Source: Flavisolibacter nicotianae
Lineage (GTDB): Bacteria; Bacteroidota; Bacteroidia; Chitinophagales; Chitinophagaceae
Length of the DNA stretch: 64,000 nt
Direction of reading: 5' to 3'
Assembly: GCF_003628535.1 (NCBI RefSeq)
Contig: NZ_RBCI01000004.1
Span: 62,001-126,000, forward strand
The notes under the pieces were generated by a model. It searched no databases. It had not been told where the DNA came from and saw only the letters and a list, made by a program, of their open reading frames with translations. The position numbers were made by a program, and so were the translations under genes. Of this stretch, positions 59,317-64,000 are shown piece after piece (the first letter of the stretch is position 1; each line of letters starts with the position of its first letter).

Positions 59317-59405
59317 TTGATCATTTTTAATAATTGAAGGGTTTTGCAAAGAAAGGAAAGAGACGGCTGTGGCACAACATTTCTGCTGTTCTCTCAAATT
59401 GAGCT

Positions 59406-59603
59406 ATGAAACCGCAACAACAAGACACGGACGCTAAAAAACAAAGCCACGTTTTTGTGCAACAACCCGATGGCGAACAAATCAACATACCGATGCGGGA
59501 GCCGGAATCACGAGCCAAAAATGTCGATGCGGCCAAAAGCCAGACTGCCGAAAACACACCGACGACTCATAGTGGAGAAGTGACCAGCGGCGAAGATGCG
59601 TAA
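59406..59603 (+). CDS. Small hydrophilic protein
   Basis: A 65-residue protein rich in Gln, Lys, Glu and Thr, without hydrophobic or cysteine residues of note; probably disordered. The first half contains HVFVQQPDGEQINIPMREPE. It is divergent from acylphosphatase. No family recognised. Confidence 0.5.
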   Translation: MKPQQQDTDAKKQSHVFVQQPDGEQINIPMREPESRAKNVDAAKSQTAENTPTTHSGEVTSGEDA

Positions 59604-59698
59604 GACCGCTGAAACCTAACGGCAGAAAAACCAGTCCGGATATTGTAGTCAACAGAATACCATCCGAAGTATCATTCGTTTTTTTAAAATACAGTGCC

Positions 59699-59947
59699 AT
59701 GAACACTAATGACAAAAATCAAAAAAGGGGAGAAGAAGAGGAATTGAAGATTTACGGCGCCCCGGGAAGTACCCTGCAAACCCCCGAAGAGCACCGGCAC
59801 GACCAGAGTGTAGATCCAACAAAAGATACAACGATTGATGTGTCGAACGATGACCTGCGCAAAACGGACATCGACAGGATGAAGGAACAACTGGACGGGA
59901 AACGAGGCGATACGGAAATCGACGACACCCTGAGCAACGACGAATAA
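59699..59947 (+). CDS. Small acidic hydrophilic protein
   Basis: An 82-residue protein, strongly charged (many Glu, Asp, Arg, Lys), with an amphipathic stretch DLRKTDIDRMKEQL. No signal or membrane segment. It has the style of the two other small hydrophilic proteins in this segment but no clear sequence match to them. Its stop lies immediately before the end of the convergent YdeI-like gene, with no spacing. Confidence 0.5.
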   Translation: MNTNDKNQKRGEEEELKIYGAPGSTLQTPEEHRHDQSVDPTKDTTIDVSNDDLRKTDIDRMKEQLDGKRGDTEIDDTLSNDE

Positions 59948-60469
59948 TCAAAAACCCAGGTCTTCCTTCTGTTGCTTGCGGGCCCGCATCATCTGCGGGA
60001 ATCCCATTCCTCTAGCCAGCGCATCAACGGCCATGGCGATTCGCTTTGCCTTGGTGGAAGTGGTTTTGGCCGACTCGATCCAGTGCGAAAAATAGTTGCG
60101 ATGCCCTTTGGGGAGACTTTCAAACATTTTGACGGCAAGCGGCTCGTCCTGCAGGCATTCCAGGAAATCCGCATCCAGTTGAATTGGATCGCTGTCTATT
60201 TTCAAACGAACAAACACTTCTGCGCCTTTTGCTTTTCGAATACCTTTTCGGGTAGCGGCATTGAGTGGCATGATAAAAGACCCATCGCCCATCGGTAAAA
60301 GCGCCAGTTTTTCAATGGCATATTGGTCCAAGGTACCCTTAACCCGGAAAGAAGTTTTTACGTTGGGATTTAAGGCAGTCGCCTGCTCCCGTGAAATAGC
60401 AATATAGGTCCAGCCGGTTTTTTCACCCTGCTTGTCAAATTTTTGAATGATCGTCTTGAACTGAAGCAT
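59948..60469 (-). CDS. YdeI/DUF1905-type protein
   Basis: A 173-residue protein with two parts: residues about 1-90 match DUF1905 (FKVKGTLDQYAIEKLALLPMGDGSFIMPLNAATRKGIRKAKG-like beta-barrel), and about 95-173 match the YdeI/OmpD-associated family (ALARGMGFP at the end). Such proteins are small cytosolic or nucleic-acid-associated, of unknown function. The start at 60469 (MLQFKTIIQ) fits. Confidence 0.82.
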   Translation of the reverse strand: MLQFKTIIQKFDKQGEKTGWTYIAISREQATALNPNVKTSFRVKGTLDQYAIEKLALLPMGDGSFIMPLNAATRKGIRKAKGAEVFVRLKIDSDPIQLDADFLECLQDEPLAVKMFESLPKGHRNYFSHWIESAKTTSTKAKRIAMAVDALARGMGFPQMMRARKQQKEDLGF

Positions 60470-60589
60470 TGGGTCCAAAATAAACAAAAGATAAATAGCA
60501 TTGCAGCCGGCACAGTTGACAGACCGACATCCCGGGTCAACGCACAGAACGATTCTCACGGCACACCTGTCAGCAAAACCCAAACCCTC

Positions 60590-60597
60590 TATCTTTG
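60590..60597 (+). promoter_or_regulatory. Putative -7 box for aspS
   Basis: TATCTTTG matches TAnnTTTG and ends 17 bases before the aspS ATG at 60615. Confidence 0.45.
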
Positions 60598-60614
60598 CCG
60601 CTCAAATTTTGTTT

Positions 60615-62447
60615 ATGTATCGTACACATACGTGTGGTGAACTGCGGTTGAAAGATGTCGGTTCGGAAGTAACACTGGCAGGATGGGTGCAAACCGTCCG
60701 GAAATTCGGTTCCATCACTTTTATTGATTTGCGCGACCGCTACGGCATCACGCAATTGTTGTTTGGCGAAGACCTGAACGAGCAGCTGGAAGCAGCGCCG
60801 CTCGGTCGCGAATTTGTGCTCCAGGCCTCGGGCACTGTCATTGAACGGAGCAACAAAAACCTGCAACTCCCAACCGGGGAGGTTGAAATCAGGATTTCGT
60901 CCTTTTCGGTTTTAAATAAATCAGCGATTCCGCCGTTCACCATCCAGGACGACACCGATGGTGGCGATGATTTACGTATGCGTTACCGTTACCTCGACCT
61001 GCGTCGTGGTGCCGTAAAGCGCAACATCGAACTCCGCTACGCTGTAAATCGGGCCACGAGGGAGTACTTGCACCAGAATGGTTTTATGGACATCGAGACG
61101 CCGTTTTTGATCAAGTCCACCCCCGAAGGCGCCAGGGATTTTGTTGTGCCTTCACGGATGAACCCCGGTGAGTTTTACGCCTTGCCGCAATCGCCCCAAA
61201 CCTTTAAGCAACTGCTGATGGTCAGTGGGTACGACCGCTATTACCAGATCGTAAAATGTTTCCGTGATGAAGACCTGCGGGCCGACCGTCAGCCGGAGTT
61301 CACGCAGATCGACTGCGAGATGGCCTTCGTGGAACAGGATGATATTTTGAACATGTTTGAGGGCCTGATCAAATTCATTTTTAAACAGGTAAAAGGGATT
61401 GACTATACCGATGCTGTAGAGCGCATGACCTGGGAAGATGTCATGTTTCATTATGGTATCGACAAACCCGATATCCGCTTCGGCATGAAGGTGGCCAACC
61501 TGAAAATACCGGCCACGGTTTTTGACGAAAAACAGGCGGCTGTGGCTGCGTCGCCAATTGCCGGGTCTACAGGTTTTGGTGTATTTGACAATGCAGAAAC
61601 GGTTGTGGCGATTGCCGTACCGGGAGCGGCCGAGTACACCCGCAAACAACTGGACGAATTGACCGATTGGGTAAAGCGTCCGCAGATCGGTATGCAGGGC
61701 CTCGTTAACATTAAGTACAACAGCGACGGCAGTTTGAAAAGCAGCGTCGATAAATTTTTTACTGAAGCGGCTTTGCAGGAGATTGCAAAGTACGTAAATG
61801 CCAAACCGGGTGACCTGATCCTGGTGCTTGCCGGCGCTGAAGAACGCACCCGCAAAGCCATTGCAGAATTGCGTCTCGAACTGGGCGAGCGGCTCGGATT
61901 GCGCAAGAAAGACGAGTTCCGCCTTTTGTGGGTCTTGGACTTCCCGCTGTTCGAGTATGCGGAAGAGGAAAACCGCTGGGTTGCCCGTCACCACCCGTTC
62001 ACCTCGCCGAAACCTTCGCAAATCGAGACGATGATCGGCAATGACCCGGTAATTGAAAACGCGGCCGAGTACCTGAAACACCCGTATGCCAATATCAAAG
62101 CCAATGCATACGACATGGTGTTGAACGGAAACGAGATCGGCGGCGGTTCAATCCGGATCTTCCAGCGGGAATTGCAGGAGAAAATGTTTGCCGCCCTTGG
62201 TATGACCCAGGAGGAAGCGCAACACAAATTCGGCTTCCTGCTTGGAGCTTTTGAATACGGTGCCCCGCCGCACGGAGGCATCGCGTTTGGCTTTGACCGA
62301 CTCTGCGCCATCCTTGGCGGCAGCGAAAGCATCCGTGATTTTATTGCCTTTCCAAAGAATAACAGCGGCAGGGATGTTATGCTCGACGCCCCAGCCGGCA
62401 TCGATCAGAAACAGTTGGATGAACTGAACATCAAATTGGCGCTATAA
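60615..62447 (+). CDS. aspS: Aspartate-tRNA ligase
   Basis: Charges tRNA-Asp with aspartate. The 610-residue class IIb enzyme has an N-terminal OB-fold anticodon-binding domain ([22 protein letters not shown]), motif 1, the motif 2 region [18 protein letters not shown] and motif 3 [15 protein letters not shown]-type insertion occupies about residues 300-420. The bacterial-type long form is clear. The start at 60615 ([10 protein letters not shown]) is family-typical; the open frame extends upstream without similarity. It is monocistronic with a terminator. Confidence 0.97.
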   Translation: MYRTHTCGELRLKDVGSEVTLAGWVQTVRKFGSITFIDLRDRYGITQLLFGEDLNEQLEAAPLGREFVLQASGTVIERSNKNLQLPTGEVEIRISSFSVLNKSAIPPFTIQDDTDGGDDLRMRYRYLDLRRGAVKRNIELRYAVNRATREYLHQNGFMDIETPFLIKSTPEGARDFVVPSRMNPGEFYALPQSPQTFKQLLMVSGYDRYYQIVKCFRDEDLRADRQPEFTQIDCEMAFVEQDDILNMFEGLIKFIFKQVKGIDYTDAVERMTWEDVMFHYGIDKPDIRFGMKVANLKIPATVFDEKQAAVAASPIAGSTGFGVFDNAETVVAIAVPGAAEYTRKQLDELTDWVKRPQIGMQGLVNIKYNSDGSLKSSVDKFFTEAALQEIAKYVNAKPGDLILVLAGAEERTRKAIAELRLELGERLGLRKKDEFRLLWVLDFPLFEYAEEENRWVARHHPFTSPKPSQIETMIGNDPVIENAAEYLKHPYANIKANAYDMVLNGNEIGGGSIRIFQRELQEKMFAALGMTQEEAQHKFGFLLGAFEYGAPPHGGIAFGFDRLCAILGGSESIRDFIAFPKNNSGRDVMLDAPAGIDQKQLDELNIKLAL

Positions 62448-62539
62448 GCGGGTATAGCGATATTTTGATCGGCAGATGGTGACGACAAAAAATATCTCAA
62501 TACTGCAATATCCCAATATCTCTTTTCCACTTGAGACGG

Positions 62540-62568
62540 AAAACCTGTTCCCTGCGAACAGGTTTTTT
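62540..62568 (+). terminator. Terminator after aspS
   Basis: AAACCTGTTC at 62541-62550 pairs with GAACAGGTTT at 62556-62565 around a CCTGC loop, followed by a T-run. Confidence 0.85.
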
Positions 62569-62688
62569 GCTGTTACAAACCGACTCTTCCATCGGCAGGG
62601 TTAACAACATACGCACAATAAGTTTTCGGTATATTCGTCTTTAGCAAAATACCCGGGCACCTTTCGGATGCTTTTCTTATCGAATACG

Positions 62689-63543
62689 ATGAAACAGTTT
62701 TATACGTTATTTTTTCTGTTGGTCGTCTTTGTTTCCTGCCAAAAAGAAACAACAGGCAATACGGTAGAAACAGGGGAGAAGGTCCTGCAAAATGTGTCCT
62801 ACGGAAATGACGGGCAGCAGCGGATGGACATTTATCTACCCGCCAACCATAACACGACCAGTACAAGGGCGCTGGTATTGATCCATGGCGGCGCCTGGAC
62901 AAGCGGCGACAAAACCGATTTCAATGAGTTCATCAGCATCCTGAAACAACGCCTGCCTGATTACGCAGTTTTCAATATCAATTACCGCCTCGCGGCATTT
63001 CCAGCAACCAATCTTTTTCCCACACAGGAAAACGATGTGAAGGCGGCATTTGACTTTATCCTTTCAAAGGTTTCAGACTACGGTTTTAATCAAACAAAGA
63101 TCGTGGTGCTAGGTGCTTCGGCCGGTAGCCACCTGGCCCTTTTGCAGGGCTACAAAAATGCCACACCGCGATTGAAAGCAATCGTAGACATGTTTGGGCC
63201 GTCAGACCTGACAGCATTCTACAACAGCCTGACCGAGCCAATCGTCAAATCGACCATGCAGGACCTGCTCGGTGGAACACCCACAACTAACGCTTCATTG
63301 TACCAAAGTTCTAGTCCCATTAATTACGTAACGGCACAAAGTCCGCCGACCCTCGTCTTCCACGGCGGGCAGGACCCCTTGGTGCCACTTTCGCAAAGCA
63401 GTTCGCTGAAAGCGAAACTCGATGCGCTAAAAGTGCCTGCGCAACTGGTCGTTTACCCGGCGGAAGGACATGGATGGGAGGGTGTAAGCCTTACGGACAC
63501 TTACGAAAAAATTGACGCATTTCTACGGCAGTACAATCCATAA
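62689..63543 (+). CDS. Alpha/beta hydrolase lipoprotein
   Basis: A 284-residue secreted lipoprotein (MKQFYTLFFLLVVFVSC, lipobox FVSC, Cys17). It has an alpha/beta-hydrolase fold with the oxyanion motif HGGAW, nucleophile elbow GASAGS, and the catalytic Asp (HGGQDPLVP) and His (EGHGWEG). It resembles the esterase/lipase (BD-FAE, acetyl-esterase) group acting on plant polysaccharide side chains; the substrate is unknown. The start at 62689 is chosen for the lipobox; an ATG at 62668 adds seven residues. Confidence 0.88.
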   Translation: MKQFYTLFFLLVVFVSCQKETTGNTVETGEKVLQNVSYGNDGQQRMDIYLPANHNTTSTRALVLIHGGAWTSGDKTDFNEFISILKQRLPDYAVFNINYRLAAFPATNLFPTQENDVKAAFDFILSKVSDYGFNQTKIVVLGASAGSHLALLQGYKNATPRLKAIVDMFGPSDLTAFYNSLTEPIVKSTMQDLLGGTPTTNASLYQSSSPINYVTAQSPPTLVFHGGQDPLVPLSQSSSLKAKLDALKVPAQLVVYPAEGHGWEGVSLTDTYEKIDAFLRQYNP

Positions 63544-63592
63544 AAATTTAATTACCTTTCTTTATATTTAATCTTTACCAAAACCAATTCTT

Positions 63593-64000
63593 ATGCGTTT
63601 TTTTGAACGTCTCTCCAACGGCTGGAAAATTTCCTTGCGCTCTTTTAAGGTCTTGAACGAAAACAAGCAATTACTTGCATTCCCTGTTTTGTCGGCCATC
63701 TCGCTTATCCTGGTAATGGGTGTTTTTTATACCGGCGTTCTGGCCATGGTGGGCTGGGACCTGGACAACCTGAATACCGATGGTTTGACAGGTTACCTGC
63801 TACTTTTTTGCTTTTATTTGATTAATTATTTCGTAGTGGTGTTTTTCAACATGGCGCTCATTCACTGTACACGGTTGTATTTCCAGGGCGAAGAAGTTAC
63901 CATTGAAAAGGGTCTGAAATTCAGCCTGAGTCGCATTGGCGTGATATTCTCCTGGGCCGTATTTGCCGCTACCGTCGGAACCATCCTCAAAGCTATCCAG
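63593..64000 (+). CDS. DUF6159-like membrane protein (partial at window edge)
   Basis: The final 136 codons run off the right edge. The visible part (MRFFERLSNGWKISLRSFKVL...) has hydrophobic helices near residues 32-58, 68-92 and at the end, with a polar CTRLYFQGEEVTIEKGLKFSLSR loop between. The N-terminus and helix arrangement resemble DUF6159-type Bacteroidota membrane proteins. It starts 49 bases after the hydrolase stop. The C-terminal half is outside the window, so the call is provisional. Confidence 0.65.
   Translation, partial: MRFFERLSNGWKISLRSFKVLNENKQLLAFPVLSAISLILVMGVFYTGVLAMVGWDLDNLNTDGLTGYLLLFCFYLINYFVVVFFNMALIHCTRLYFQGEEVTIEKGLKFSLSRIGVIFSWAVFAATVGTILKAIQ

Noticed and set aside
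1-64000. tRNA, rRNA, CRISPR array, insertion sequence or prophage
   Set aside because: I looked through the gaps between genes and saw no cloverleaf with a T-loop, no repeat-spacer pattern, no transposase or integrase motif.

Overview
The window looks like chromosomal core from a member of the Bacteroidota, most likely Chitinophagaceae or a close relative. Three things support this. Families typical of that phylum are present (DUF4954, DUF2723, BT_3928-type DoxX, duplicated DUF1599, DAHP synthase fused to chorismate mutase). Start codons mostly lack a Shine-Dalgarno sequence. Many genes have a Bacteroidota-type -7 element, TAnnTTTG, a short distance upstream of the start codon. I see no rRNA, tRNA, CRISPR array, transposase or prophage. 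Base composition is near 50% GC throughout.

Layout. 1-16.3 kb: housekeeping genes, namely the end of era, der, a DUF4954 beta-helix protein, glmS, mgtE, a small SET-domain protein, mutS, a SpoU methyltransferase, a UbiA-type prenyltransferase, ruvX, def, an RluD-family synthase, lipB and a secreted protein. 16.3-22.8 kb: an ACC-deaminase-like PLP enzyme, a nucleotidyltransferase, an ECF sigma factor translationally coupled to a membrane-anchored trypsin-like protease, three tandem small lipoproteins divergent from it, and a DEAD-box helicase. 22.97-30.75 kb: an aromatic amino acid operon (pheA, aminotransferase, tyrA, DAHP synthase/chorismate mutase, aroB, aroA, aroC, thiamine-binding protein). 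It is preceded by what reads as a complete Phe/Tyr transcription attenuator. 30.9-44.6 kb: L,D-transpeptidase, 3-hydroxyacyl-CoA dehydrogenase, membrane pyrophosphatase, a TIR-like protein with a helical N-terminal half, nrnA, an FKBP lipoprotein, folP, DUF1599 plus DoxX, an orphan ABC permease and a CBS protein. 44.6-57.6 kb: DUF721, priA, an NAD(P)-binding protein, murB, a VWA/AAA+ pair, a DUF2723 membrane protein and a lipoprotein. 57.7-60.5 kb: small hydrophilic proteins, a KGG-repeat protein, acylphosphatase and a YdeI-like protein. 60.6-64 kb: aspS, a lipoprotein hydrolase and a truncated DUF6159 membrane protein.

The most informative finding is the attenuator upstream of pheA. A near-leaderless 24-codon reading frame has nine Phe/Tyr codons, and it is followed by mutually exclusive antiterminator and terminator pairings. 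Translation of aromatic codons therefore probably sets expression of the downstream operon. Next are the sigma factor/tethered protease/lipoprotein locus, a TIR-like protein with no recognisable partner, and a cluster of disordered small proteins around a KGG protein. All functional statements rest on reading motifs by eye. No database search was possible.
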